From Luzula sylvatica (lineage: Eukaryota > Streptophyta > Magnoliopsida > Poales > Juncaceae): a stretch of 64,000 bases of DNA. The notes under the pieces were generated by a model. It did not search any database, was not told the origin of the DNA, and was given only the letters and a program-made list of their open reading frames with translations. The position numbers were made by a program, and so were the translations under genes. Position 1 is the first letter of the stretch. Every line of letters starts with the position of its first letter. Positions 37,040 through 47,590 of the stretch are shown here, piece after piece. The stretch covers positions 50,215,355 through 50,279,354 of the forward strand of contig OX326960.1 of assembly GCA_946800325.1 (NCBI GenBank), read 5' to 3'.

Positions 37040-37825
37040 TTTTTTTGTAATTTTAGCTAGTATATCCTTATAATTGAAAATTTTAGAGATTTTCTTGTAT
37101 AAATTATAATAAATGTTTGTCCCCTTTAACATCTAATCCGGACTCCGCCACATCACATTACGAAAAATGACGAAATAAGCAAAAAAAAACGATTCAACTC
37201 GTCGGAACCCGAATCCGACCCAAACATGAATGTGGAAAAGTCAATGTTCCGAACTCGAAATCCAAATGAACAAAAAAATTGATGGTCCGAAATCCAAAAT
37301 GAACCGAAACAGAATGATCATGTCATCTGAGTGACTCGCAATCTGAATGACTCGGGACCAAATGATCTGATGCACGATTAATCAGTAACATGAGTGGCTC
37401 GCATACCAAATGACCCAAACTCAAATGAGCTTAAACCTGAGTAATCTGAAAACCAATACCGATAGAACTCCTGATATAATTAGAAATTTATTCCAATATT
37501 TAATTTTTGTGTAATACTTTACTTAACATAAAAATGTAATATAAATATAAAAAATTATAAACTAACAACAAGAGTAATATATTAATAGTTAACAGTTAAC
37601 ACCGTGAATCATATATTACTAAAAGAAATAAAGAAGAATATATTATAGCTTAAAAGAGTAAATTAACATGAGTTTAAAATCACGGTAAAAATAAAACATA
37701 TTAATATTAAATTAGGTTGATCTCAACGCGTCGCTGCAGGTATAAGTATGCTGACATTTTTTCTAAACTTGTTCTTATCTTTAGTTTTCTTGTCGATTCA
37801 TCTTTTTTCCGATTAGTTATTTTTA
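35507..37825. other. Intergenic DNA with a long C homopolymer; no gene seen
   Basis: Holds the 3' flank of the TPR gene, then AT-rich sequence. At 36981-37007 there are 27 consecutive C followed by (AC)n to about 37036. The 36590-36720 and 37190-37450 stretches are rich in ACTCGAA/CCGAA motifs like degraded transposon ends. No exon supported. Confidence 0.55.
36981..37036. repeat. Poly(C) tract of 27 bases joined to a CA microsatellite
   Basis: Twenty-seven C in a row then about 15 AC/CA dinucleotides. Such long C runs are rare in AT-rich plant DNA and are prone to length error in sequencing. Confidence 0.95.
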
Positions 37826-37839
37826 TTAATTTAAGTACT

Positions 37840-37979
37840 AGTCAATGGGCCCATAGTCTAGTTGGTTGAGTGTGATGCACAAAAATTCATGTGTTGTGAG
37901 AGGTTGTGGGTTCGATCCCCATTGACATCAATGGATGGAGGACATATGAGCCTTCTCCATTTATTATCAAAAAAAAAAT
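37840..37979 (+). mobile_element. tRNA-derived SINE, 140 bp, perfect 14-bp target duplications
   Basis: The RNA polymerase III A-box region TAGTCTAGTTGGTTGAG and the B box GGTTCGATCC lie in a tRNA-like head. The element ends in an A run. TTAATTTAAGTACT occurs on both sides (37826-37839 and 37980-37993) without mismatch, so the insertion is young. A relative lies at 59551-59648 on the other strand. The tRNA-like part lacks a proper acceptor stem and is not a working tRNA. Confidence 0.9.
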
Positions 37980-38052
37980 TTAATTTAAGTACTCGATATT
38001 TTGATATTCTTGAAACTAACCAGAGTTAACAACTAATTAATATGTAATTAGT

Positions 38053-38662
38053 ATTCCATCTGAACCCATGCTTTTGACTTTTCTTGAGTTGATGCTTTGT
38101 TTTCAATTTTTATGGTGTCTCCGAGACCCATGGTCTCTAAATGGATTTTCGCCTCAAGAACCCATTGTAAAAAATTTGTGTCTGATATGTCAAAGACAAC
38201 AAATACTAACTTTGCTAGATTAGCAATAATACAAACTTTGTTTGCAAGAGGAGAGAGCAAAACAATACAAACTTCGTTTGTAAGACAAGAAAAGATAAAA
38301 CAATAAAAATTCTTACCTTCTCCAAAAATTTCGAGATTCAAAAAAATAGAGTTACATACTGATAACGTATTGTGAAAGAAGCAAAACTTAAGAAGCAACA
38401 TTAAAAAATAAGAGAGAATACTCAAGAAAGAAAGATATAGGAGAATGAATATTTTCAATTCTATTTCATTCAACTCATAACATATTACAATGAGGGGGGA
38501 CGGGGGACATGAGTGGTGCCCTACACAATATCATAGGTGGAATTTTACACAATACCACCACGAATGATGTCCATAATATATAATATCATGGATATAATAT
38601 CATGAGTAGTGTCATGATACATATATAATAAATATAATAATAATACATTTATATTCGTAACA
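38053..38662 (-). mobile_element. Truncated Copia-type retrotransposon: one LTR plus the start of gag
   Basis: On the minus strand an LTR-like stretch runs from TGTTACGAATATAAATG (38662) to TTCTTTCACA (38371). Next come ACGTTATCAGTATG, resembling the sequence after the LTR in plant Copia elements (TTATCAGCACG), and a coding stretch ANLAKLVFVVFDISDTNFLQ, then WVLEAKIHLETMGLGDTI. That matches the usual gag start of these elements (SNLAKLEFxALDISGxNYL). It stops abruptly near 38053, so pol and the second LTR are lost. There is also a short tandem repeat (ACAAACxAAGTTTGTATT) upstream of gag. Confidence 0.75.
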
Positions 38663-39035
38663 TCTTTAAAGAATGAATGTTTCTGGAGTTTTTTTAAAGA
38701 ATGAAAGTTCTTTTGAATTTTTTTTTTAATAATGCACGATCTTTTTGTAATTTAGGCACAATGTAGGGGCTGTTTTGCATTCTAAGTAAATAAATATCAA
38801 AGCTTCGAATGCCCCAAGAAAAACATTGGTGCAAACTGGGGTCCCCGTAGTAATAAATTAATAATATCTATTGAGATACTATATATACCCTTCCTGAAAA
38901 CCAACTCATTTACTTCTCTTTCCCCTCACCTCACCCTCAAAATTTCTGTGTAGAGAAGGAGAGGAAGGTATGAGAAGAAGCTAAGAGGAACACTAATGGC
39001 GTGAAGAAAGACATTACAAAATCGCCATTAAAACC
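38663..39035. promoter_or_regulatory. Upstream region and 5' leader of the CLE gene
   Basis: A TATATATA motif at about 38880-38887 sits roughly 150 bp before the start codon, followed by a pyrimidine-rich leader (TTCTCTTTCCCCTCACC). A two-codon upstream frame (ATG GCG TGA, 38996) and an ATG AGA AGA AGC TAA frame (38970) could dampen translation. Confidence 0.45.
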
Positions 39036-39510
39036 ATGGGGAGAACAAAAACAACTGGTTTCTTTTGCTTATTCTTCATTGGGCTTCTATTGATTGTGGT
39101 TCCAAAAAATGGGCCGTTGCTGAACTTGGCCCACATGACAGTGGTTTCGGGCATGACAAGTCGACCAGTTAGACCCGTTAATGGGGAGGCCTTCAGAAAC
39201 AACAAGAGATGGGTCCCCAAAGGGCCTGATCCTATTCATAACAGGTATATTCGGCTCTTCTGTGGTGGGTGGAGGTGTGGACAATTGTGGTTTTGGTATG
39301 TTAATTAATTGGCTAACTTTTCTTTAGTAGTTAGTAACTCAGTATATCTATCTGTATAGTTTCATTGAAATAACATCTAAAAGATAATGTATATTGATGT
39401 GTATATTATGCCCATTAATCCATAGATAATTAACCAATTACTCATCATCGAATACTTTTTTAACTATCAGGCGAACGAAGAAGATGGCGATCATGTCAAG
39501 AAGACCTTAA
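39036..39510 (+). CDS. CLE25/CLE26-like signalling peptide precursor
   Basis: Two exons (39036-39244, 39471-39510) give an 82-residue prepropeptide. A hydrophobic signal peptide occupies residues 8-22 (GFFCLFFIGLLLIVV). The CLE motif RWVPKGPDPIHN is at residues 58-69, closest to Arabidopsis CLE25 (RKVPNGPDPIHN) and CLE26 (RKVPRGPDPIHN). It is followed by RRTKKMAIMSRRP, resembling the CLE25 tail. The mature 12-residue peptide, with likely hydroxyproline at P61 and P64, would be secreted and perceived by CLV1/BAM-type receptor kinases in phloem or drought signalling. The intron splits the Arg codon after the motif; if it is retained, an in-frame 90-residue form with tail YIRLFCGGWRCGQLWFWYVN appears. 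The active peptide is the same either way. Trp at the second motif position is unusual. Confidence 0.9.
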
Positions 39511-40496
39511 AATCTCATATTAAGCGCTATGATATTTGCAATATAAATTGAATTTTATTACTCATAGTTTAGTATTTCACAAAACGATATAATGTGAAGG
39601 TTTTGTTCGTAGTGCAGTGTGTAAAGACCAGCTAAAGAAGAGTTCGAGTTTTCTTACATAAAAAAACAAGATTGCAAGATCGTTATCAACGATTGTTATG
39701 AGTCTATGTAAAGGTTGCAAAATATTTTTACATTTATTGAATCTTCCTGAGTTGTTTTTTTTACTTATTTTGTTCAATTATAATTTAGAAGCATATTGCT
39801 CAATTATAAATTTGCGTTGACAAGTTATAATTTAATGCATAAATAGCGCAATTTTGATGAAACGACCCCAATTTGGTGGCCAAAAAACAAATCAAAGGCG
39901 ATGAATACATTTTGCCAAATCTCGTTAACCTCAAGTCTTTAGGCACTACATGAACTTTGAGACACTCGTGTCGAACCACGACACAGACAATCAGACATCG
40001 AGTTTTTCTGAGAATGCAGACAAAATTAGTCCATTTTCCTATAGATAAAACTTATATACTGGATTCATATTGATGGAATCATAATCCTCTTACACAGAAT
40101 GATATTATATAATTATGTAAATTGAACTTAAATTTTGTAATGTATCATTTTAGTAACTATTTTTCCTCGAACTAACCATGAAAGTAGGAAAAAGCAAAAG
40201 AGAAAGGAAAAGAATTGCCAAAGCTATTTTCTCCTGTTTTTTAGGGCAATAGTCCAAAAACGAAGTTAAAGTTACAAAGTTTCTAATATGCTTTGCCTTC
40301 CTTTATTCAAATCTTACTCCTTTTGCTTCTTTTTTTGTACTTTCATTGAACCAAGCATGGTCTCCAAAGTAGAAATCCTTGTTGAGATAATTAGCTGGCA
40401 TAATTTACATTCTCTCTTGATCCCTAATAATATTATCAGAACTATTTTCTTTTGGATAATTATGTCAGAACTATTTTCTTTTGTATCATCAATTAA
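39511..40496. other. Intergenic DNA, no gene seen
   Basis: AT-rich spacer after the CLE gene. It includes a short tandem repeat of TCAGAACTATTTTCTTTTG (about 40436 and 40466). No exon or terminal repeats supported before 40497. Confidence 0.5.
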
Positions 40497-40670
40497 CCAT
40501 TAATTGATGATTAATTAACACTGTCATTAACAAAAGGACATCCGATTAACAGTTAATTGATATTAATTAAGAATTATTAATATATATGTATTTTAATTAT
40601 ATATTAATTAACTGTTAATGGGGTGTCACTTGGTTAATTACCATGTTAATTAATCATTAATTAGAGATAT
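40497..40670. mobile_element. Foldback MITE rich in TTAATTAA
   Basis: Two arms of about 85 bp pair: left CCATTAATTGATGATTAATT ... GGACATCCGATTAACAGTTA and the right side in reverse GATTAATTAACATGGTAATT ... GACACCCCATTAACAGTTA. Related AT-rich palindromes occur at 41190, 57.6-57.9 kb and 59.95 kb. The superfamily is undecided. Confidence 0.55.
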
Positions 40671-41189
40671 AGATGATGTTGTGAGAAAATTGGAGGTACA
40701 GTATATATATGGCCTCTTTTCTATTTGTGTGGATGGGTCCTTCCTTGTACTTTTGACTGTTCAGAATTTTGCTGCCTTGCTGCCTTGTTGGTGTGCTGAG
40801 GATTCATGAAATAAAAGATTCAGACAAGGATAACAATTACGCTGTGCAGTGGATAATACTTTAACTAAAATTATTCAGAAATATGTATTGTTTATTATAA
40901 TTACAAGAACAATATCATCCTAAAATAAAAATATGCCATTCATCGTATTTTTATATCTCTACTAAATATAATCATCTATACATTTCACGATTCATTTTAA
41001 ATTATACGAGCATATGACTTTCTACGGTTAATCAAAATACTTCAATTTCGAGTTTTTCTCAAATAGGTCAAAATTAAAGTCTTAACTCATTCAAATTACA
41101 CAATTCAAAAAAAAAAAAAAAAAAAAAACCAAAGCACCGAAATTGTAGTCTAAACATGCCAAATTTTCTCAAAAGAACCCATTTAGTCT

Positions 41190-41396
41190 GCCTCCGGGAA
41201 TTCCCACCACATCCTCTATATCTTAATTAAATTAGAGATTAACAAAGAACACTCGATTAACGATTAACTAATATATAATTAAAGTATGTTAAATAAGGAT
41301 GGGTGTCCTTGTTAATTGGGCGTTCCTTGTTAATAACCTTGTTAATTAAGTGTGTTAAATAAGGATGTAGGGGATGTGGTGAGGAATCCGCGGGGT
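41190..41396. mobile_element. MITE, about 207 bp, CCACCACATCC termini
   Basis: The left side TCCGGGAATTCCCACCACATCC pairs (key part CACCACATCC) with the right side, whose reverse complement is CGCGGATTCCTCACCACATCC (key part TCACCACATCC). The interior is made of GTTAATTAA/GTTAAATAAGGATG repeats. No clear duplication at the ends. Confidence 0.5.
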
Positions 41397-41527
41397 CATA
41401 GTATAATTTCGCTTCTCAAAATTATTAAAGGCGAGGAACAAATGCAAAATACTCAAGTGTTAAGTTTTAAAGAATAATACATACACATACAGAAAAATTA
41501 AGTTTTTCCCAAAAATGCAGTGCTTAG

Positions 41528-42015
41528 CTATGTTGCACGGATACGGATACGAGTATCGTATCCGACACGATACGGATACGGCGATACGGCAATTTTCAAA
41601 AATACATAGGATACGATACGGCCATTATATATAATATTTTATTATTTTATTAATTATAATTTATTTATTTAATATTTTATATAGTATACATTTGACATAA
41701 AATATCTTAAAAGTTTGTTTTAACATAAATAACTTCTTATTAAGTAAATGTTTATTTTGTTTGGTTATTTATTTATATGTATTACTCATTTATTTCGATT
41801 TCAAATTTTTATTTTTATTTTTCAAGTACATTTGTATATACGTTAGAAGTATCCGATAAGTATCCGGAAGTATCCGAGAAGTATCCGCTATTATTTTGAA
41901 ATAAAATATTCGGATACGCCACGTGGAGTATCCGATACGTATCCGACGAGTATCGATATCCGATACGGCATCCAATACGATACGGCTTGATTTTTGAAGT
42001 ATCCGCGCAACATAG
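41528..42015. mobile_element. hAT-like non-autonomous element, 488 bp
   Basis: Termini CTATGTTGCACGGATAC (left) and CTATGTTGCGCGGATAC (reverse complement of the right end). Flanks GTGCTTAG (41520-41527) and GTGATTAG (42016-42023) agree at 7 of 8 bases, fitting hAT. Subterminal CGGATACG/GTATCCGA motifs recur many times in both orientations. No transposase frame. Confidence 0.82.
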
Positions 42016-42587
42016 GTGATTAGAGAACAACATATTCAAAATATTCAATTTTTAAGTTTCCCAAAATGCCGAAATTGAACATACTAACACACGAAAAATA
42101 TTCAAATTTCAAGTTTTGTTCCCAAAATACGTTTGCACATGGCAAAATACTCAATTTTAATATTTTGAAAACTAATAAAGACAAATACTCAATTTCAAGT
42201 TCTTTTTTAAAAAACACCGGAACTGAACTAACACGTGCAAAATACTTAACTTTAAATTTATAAAAATGGCAAAATTAAAAGCTAACAGATGAAAAAATAA
42301 TTAATTTTAAATTTTTGAAGGCTATATTACATGCAACGTATATTTTTTCAAGTTTCTATAAAATGAAAAGATTAATTAACTTATACTAAATACTCATTTT
42401 TTTAGTATTTTTTTTCAAAAATGTTGTAGTTAAAAAGGCTACAGATGCGAGATACTCCAATTTGAATTTTTTTTCTCAAAACAAGAAAAGTCGTACTAGA
42501 AGATTAGTACAGGTAAAATACTCATTGAATGTTTCGAAAAGTACAAAAAATTTAAGTTTTAAGTTTCGAAAGTCAATATATGCAAAA

Positions 42588-42765
42588 TACAAAATTTACA
42601 AATTGTTCTCAGAAGTGTCGTCAATATATACTAAGATATGCACAACAATCCATTTTTATTTATACAAAATTTACAAATTGTTCTCAGAAGTGTCGACAAT
42701 ATATACTAAGATATGCACAACAATCCATTTTTATTTATACAAAATTTACAAATTGTTCTCAAAAG
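42588..42765. repeat. 75-bp tandem repeat, about 2.4 copies
   Basis: Units start at 42588, 42663 and 42738, each opening TACAAAATTTACAAATTGTT and carrying ATATACTAAGATATGCACAA. A 75-bp unit is a multiple of three, so an open frame runs through it (YKIYKLFSEVSSIYTKICTT repeated), but this looks like chance, not a protein. Confidence 0.85.
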
Positions 42766-42778
42766 TGTATTCATTATA

Positions 42779-42950
42779 CAAAAATGATACACTCACAAAC
42801 ATAATTCACAAATCTAATCCCGACAAGCAATTTTAAATATAAATTAATTATATATGGAACATAATTTGTCTGGGTCCTACCTAATTTATACCTAAAAATA
42901 TTCTTCGGGATTAGATTTGTGGAATATGTTTGTGAGCGTATCATTTTTGC
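42779..42950. mobile_element. Mutator-like MITE, 172 bp
   Basis: Arms of about 44 bp: left AAAAATGATACACTCACAAA ... CACAAATCTAATCCCGA; reverse complement of the right AAAAATGATACGCTCACAAA ... CACAAATCTAATCCCGA. Flanks TTCATTATA at 42770-42778 and 42951-42959 form a 9-bp duplication. It sits at the point where the surrounding repeat field changes orientation. Confidence 0.82.
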
Positions 42951-44410
42951 TTCATTATATACTAAGATATGCAGAACACTCCATTTCTATATTTATTTTT
43001 TATCAAAAACATTGACATTGAATAAACTAACAAATGCAAATTACTCCAACTTAAACAAATAAAATAACAAAGCGCAACTACATCGTCACTACAACCATAC
43101 TATTTGCAACACTGATTTTACATGTTTTAATCTTGTACTACGTCTTTTTTATAATATTTTTTTTTTAGAAAATGTCAAAATTGAGTATTTTGGATATGTT
43201 AGTGTTATAGGAAATTGTTTTTTGATAATTTCTTTTTGGAATTTGAGTAATTTTTTTCATGTCTTAACATTTTCAATATCGGTATTTTTATGAAAACCTC
43301 GAAATTGGTTATTTTCCATATGTTACTTTTTCATTATGACACTTTCGACAAAAAAATAATTTAAAATTTTGTGTGTATTAGCCTTCAAAACTTAAAAAAC
43401 AAGTACTTCGACATTTTTTACTTTAATTTTGACAATTTTGTGAAAATTTTGAAAATTGAGTATTATGTGTGGCAGTATTATAATATGGCGTTTTTTTGTG
43501 AAAAAAAAAATGAATACAAGTTATTGTGTATGTATTAGCCTTTCAAATACATAATTGAATATTTTGTACGTGATAACGTTCAATTACAGTGTTAATCGGA
43601 AAACTTTTCAATTTGAATGTTTTGCATGTGTGGTCTTTCTGATTTTTTTTAAAACTTAGAATTTTGCATATGTTAGTCTTGGATTAAGTATTTTTTAAAA
43701 AAAATTTGATTAAATTATGTGTATTAGCCTTCAAAACTGAAAAGAGCGCATTTTTGTAAAAAAAAAACTGGATATCAAGTAATTTGCATGTGTTTGTTTC
43801 GTCCTACGGTGTTTTTAGAGAACAATATGAAAATTAATTGAGTATTTTGATTGTGTCTTCAATTTTCGTGTTTTGGAAAAAAACAAGAAAATTGAGTATT
43901 TTTCATGTGCTAGATTTCAATTTCCACGTTCTTTATTAAAATGGAGTGTTTGTTTCAATTCGACGATTTCAAATTTTGCATGTGTTAACTTTCAATTTCA
44001 ATGATTTTTGCACTTGCATTTGTTCTAAAAGCTTTGTTCTTTTTATTGTACAGCTGAGTCATATTTTTAGTTTTTAATGTAAAATAAGCAGTAGAAATGC
44101 TAGATCCATTATTTATTTTTTGAGTAAATTGAATGCCTGAGCAATTTAGTTTTGGTAAATATAATGCTAGGGCAATTTATGTGGGACTGCATTGGTGTTT
44201 TATGTCTAAAATCAAGAATTTACAAAGAATCAAAAAATATTTTGTTAACAATGAACTAAATTTTACAAAGAAACCAGAGAATAATAAAAAAAAAAAACTC
44301 AAACAAGAAATCAATCAATTCATGGCCAAATAACCCAAACCATAATTTACACATTTAAGCACAAAAAATCCTCACCATCATCAATATTCAATACATAACA
44401 ACTTCTCGCT

Positions 44411-44590
44411 TTAAAACAGAAAACTGAAAGCAACAGCAGTAGCAGCAGAAACAAGACCAGCGTAGAACGGAATGCTGGTCGATGCATCCGAAGTCGGCTC
44501 GGGAGCAGGAGCCTGAGCTGCGACCGAGGAGGTCATTACCGCAACAATGGCCACAATAGCGAAGATTCTTTGTCTCATCATAGCCTCCAT
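44411..44590 (-). CDS. Arabinogalactan (AG) peptide, copy 1
   Basis: A 59-residue intronless precursor: MEAMMRQRIFAIVAIVAVMT opens a signal peptide, cleaved near VAAQ. A short Ala/Pro core QAPAPEPTSDAS follows, then a hydrophobic C-terminal GPI-addition signal (FYAGLVSAATAVAFSFLF). This is the exact plan of plant AG-peptides (Arabidopsis AGP12/13/14/21 type): prolines are hydroxylated and carry arabinogalactan, and the peptide is anchored on the outer plasma membrane. Mature length about 12 residues. The start is chosen because the hydrophobic signal begins right after it. Nearly identical to copy 2. Confidence 0.9.
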   Translation of the reverse strand: MEAMMRQRIFAIVAIVAVMTSSVAAQAPAPEPTSDASTSIPFYAGLVSAATAVAFSFLF

Positions 44591-45310
44591 TTTGAATTGT
44601 TAACAAAGGATTTGATTTTGATTTGGTGATTGTTTTGAGAGATGGTTCAGAGATGGAGAAGAGGGAATTTATAGTTGAAGAGATGGTCTCTGTTATCAGG
44701 CTGGCTTTCTCTATGTTTGAGTTGGCAGTTAGGTTAGTTGGTCGGCTAGGCTGGCATTTTGATGATTGGTCTGAGCCTTTGAGGTGTAAAAGGTTGTTTG
44801 TTTTCAATATATCCCTCCAATTGTAACAAAAATTGCAGAACAATTCATCAATGTTTTTTACCATTATTTATTTCATGGATCATGTTTAAAGAGTGTGACA
44901 TCCAATATTGGTATTTTTAAGAAAACCTCGAAATTGATTATTTAGCATATGTTACTTTTTCATTATGACACTTTCGACGAAAAATTAAAATTTAAAATTT
45001 TGCGTGTATCAGTCTTCAAAAGTTAAATAATAAGTACTTCGATATTTTTGCCATTAATTTTGACAATTTTGTGAAAATTTTGGAAATTGAGTATTATGTG
45101 TCTTAGATTCCAATACGGCATTTTTTGTGAAAAAAAAAAGAAATTAGTTATCGTGTATGCATTAGCCTTTCAAATACATAATTGATTATTTTGTACGTCT
45201 TAACGTTCAATTGCAGTGTTAATTAGGGAAACTTTTCAATTTGAATGTTTTGCATCTGTTAGCCTTTTGAATTTTGGTATTTTAGAAAAAAAATTGAACT
45301 TGAGTATTTT

Positions 45311-45960
45311 TTTTTTTTGAATTGAGTGACATTGCCTCTCTATGATTTATAAATGTAAAGGAGTTTGTGACAAATCATTGCCTCATAAAAGTTATAAAAG
45401 TAAACTCAAGGGGAATGTATATTCTAACCCTTCTCCATACCCCGTCCTAGCTTAGAAGTTCATGTACACCGTCCTCCTAATTTGGGTATTTTGACTAGAG
45501 CTTTATATCACTTGCTGCTTTCGAAGTCGTTACGACGTTGTTCGTAATTTTTTGTTTGAAGATTCTCGTGTTTCTTTTCTTCCATATTGCCCAACACACT
45601 GCTGCCCAAGTAGTATCCCATCATTTCCTTTCATCCTTTGATATGCTCGTTATGAAACCTAACCATTCATCAAAGGGGTCGGTCATCGCAATTGAAGACG
45701 GTACTCGATAACCTAGTACTCCCAGATGGCCCCACACGGCTTTGGTATATGGGCAATGCAAGAGAATGTGATCTCTATCTTCGACGATTAGGGCACATAA
45801 GGAATACATCGGTGTGTTCGGCCACCCTTTTCTTATTATAAGGTCCGCGGTATTGATTCTTTTGTGGGAGGCTAGCCACAAGAAACCCCGGATTTTAGGG
45901 GAGCTCTTACTTTCCATATTTTAGCTTGCCATCGGTTTCTCATGCCGGGATCACGTAAAA
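45311..45960 (-). mobile_element. 5'-truncated LINE with zf-RVT domain remnant and 11-bp target duplication
   Basis: The 650-bp insert is flanked by TTGAGTATTTT (45300-45310 and 45961-45971) and has a poly(A) tail on the minus strand (plus-strand T run at 45311-45318). Its coding remnant (45917-45621) is the zinc-binding C-terminus of plant LINE reverse transcriptases: SSPKIRGFLWLASHKRINTA, then CALIVEDRDHILLHCPYTKA. An in-frame TGA follows DERK, after which WDTTWAAVCWAIWKKRNTRI continues in the same frame, so the copy is dead. Confidence 0.9.
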
Positions 45961-46728
45961 TTGAGTATTTTCGATATGCTAGCTTCGAATTAGATTTTTT
46001 TTGAGAAAATTGAGCATATTGTGTGTATATGCCTTCAAAACTTAAAAGTCGGTATTTTTGTATGTGTTAACATTTCAATTTTGGTATTTTTGTAAAAAGA
46101 ATGAATATGAAGTATTTAGCAGGTGTTTGTGTCTTACGGTGTTTTTTGAGAATAATTTGAAAATTGAGTATTTTGATTGTGTAAGACTACAATATTCACA
46201 TTTTGGACAAAAATATGTAAATTCAGAATTTTTCATGTGTAAGATTTTAATTTCGACGAGTTTTATTTACAGATGGAGAACTTATTTCAAATTTTGCATG
46301 TGTTAACTTTCGATTTCAGTGATTTTTGCCCTTACATTTGTTCTAAAGGCTCTGTTTTTTTTTAAATTTTAGCCGAGTCATATTTTTAGCTTTTAATGTT
46401 AAACAAGTAGTGGCAATGCTAGTGCAATTTTTTTAAATTTTTTTTGAGTAAATTGAATGCCTGAGCAATTTAATTTGGTAAATATACTGCTAGGGCAATT
46501 TATGTTAGACTGCATTGGAGTTTTATGTCTTAAAATCAAGAATTTACAAAGAATCCAAAAATATTTTATTAACAATGAAGTAAATTTTACGAAGAAATGA
46601 GAGAATAAAATAAAACAAGCTCAAACAAGAAATCAATCAATTCATCCCCAAATAACCCAAACCATAATTTACACATTTCAGCACAAAAAATCCCGATCAT
46701 CATCAATAATACATAATGTCTTCTCTCT

Positions 46729-46908
46729 TTAAAACAGATAACTGAAAGCAAGAGCAGTAGCAGCAGAAACAAGACCAGCGCAGAACGGAATGTTGGTCGA
46801 TGCACCCGAAGTCGGCTCGGGAGCAGGAGCCTGAGCTGCGACCGAGGAGGTCATTACCGCAACAATGGCCGCGATAGCGAAGATTCTTTGCCTTATCATA
46901 GCCTCCAT
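46729..46908 (-). CDS. Arabinogalactan (AG) peptide, copy 2
   Basis: A 59-residue precursor like copy 1 with six visible changes: MEAMIRQRIFAIAAIVAVMT, core QAPAPEPTSGAST, then NIPFCAGLVSAATALAFSYL. The Ala/Pro glycosylation core is untouched; changes sit in the signal and GPI-signal parts, plus D-to-G near the anchor site. The promoter region is also duplicated (44.6-44.9 and 46.9-47.2 kb), so both may share expression. The unit around it carries the LINE insertion, well downstream of the gene. Confidence 0.9.
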   Translation of the reverse strand: MEAMIRQRIFAIAAIVAVMTSSVAAQAPAPEPTSGASTNIPFCAGLVSAATALAFSYLF

Positions 46909-47590
46909 TTTGAATTGTTAACGAAGGATTTGATTTTGATTTGGTGATTGCTTTGAGTTGAGAGATGGTTTATAGATGGAGAAGAGGAGGGAATTTATAG
47001 TTGATGAGATGGTCACTGTTATCAGGCTGGCTTTCTCTTTGTTTGAGTGATTGAGTTGGCAGTTAGGTTAGTTGGTCGGCTAGGTTGGCATTTTGATGAT
47101 TGGTCTGAGCCTTTGAGGTGTAAAGTTAGGTAGTTGGTTTTCAATATATCCCTTCAAATTGTAACAAAATTGCAGAACAATTCATCATTAATGCTGTTTT
47201 TGACCATAATTTCATGGGTCATGTTCTCTGAGTTAATGGGCCTTGTGAAAATTTCGGTGACATGGGCTCTTATTCTTTGGACCATGTTTTAAGGAATCAG
47301 CCATAATTATTGGGAACCCAAATCAATCATGATCCATGGTTTCAAAGTATGATTGTCAATGAGAAAGACATGACCAAACAGCTTGAGGGAGAAGGAATGC
47401 ATTTGAAATGGTATTCATGTTTACGTTTCAACGAACCATAGTTAATAGACAAACTACCTTATAAGAAAATGGAGAGAAAACTACTTTTCACCGAATCCAC
47501 AAATAAAATACACACACTATGCAATTTGGTACACTTCATTTATGTATGCACGAATAATATATCACCATCCAATGACCAGCATCCATGATA

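Larger units (their letters stand above)
41400..46350. repeat. Decayed repeat field based on TTGAGTATTTTGCATGTGTTAG
   Basis: Dozens of degenerate copies of AAAATTGAGTATTTTGCATG, GTGTTAGCCTTCAATTTC and A-rich linkers, spaced about 50-75 bp. From about 41430 to 42620 they read in the opposite direction (GCAAAATACTCAATTT); from about 43150 to 46350 they read forward, so the field flips orientation near 42.8-43.1 kb. A few more forward copies occur at 55.95-56.27 kb. Two AG-peptide genes and several transposons are embedded in it. The origin is unknown: an old satellite or an internally repeated transposon. Confidence 0.6.
43265..47230. repeat. Tandem duplication carrying two AG-peptide genes (units about 43265-44895 and 44899-47230)
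   Basis: Both units open with TATTTTTA(T/A)GAAAACCTCGAAATTG and end shortly after the AG-peptide promoter (AATTCATCAATG..., TTTCATGG(A/G)TCATGTT). Unit 1 is about 1.63 kb; unit 2 is about 2.33 kb, and falls to about 1.67 kb once the 650-bp LINE and its 11-bp duplication are removed. The duplication therefore came before the LINE insertion or the LINE entered one copy only. Confidence 0.85.

Noticed and set aside
37848..37930. tRNA gene
   Set aside because: A and B boxes are present, but the acceptor stem does not pair, and the sequence ends in a poly(A) tail with target duplications. It is a SINE.
38048..38473. 141-codon minus-strand membrane protein
   Set aside because: The N-terminal hydrophobic part is LTR and leader sequence; only the C-terminal part is real, and it is Copia gag.
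39036..39308. 90-codon unspliced reading of the CLE gene as the main product
   Set aside because: The spliced form keeps a CLE25-like tail and has good GT...AG sites; the unspliced form is kept only as a possible variant.
42462..42836. 124-codon frame with 25-residue repeats
   Set aside because: The 75-bp tandem repeat keeps the frame open by being a multiple of three; no other coding sign.
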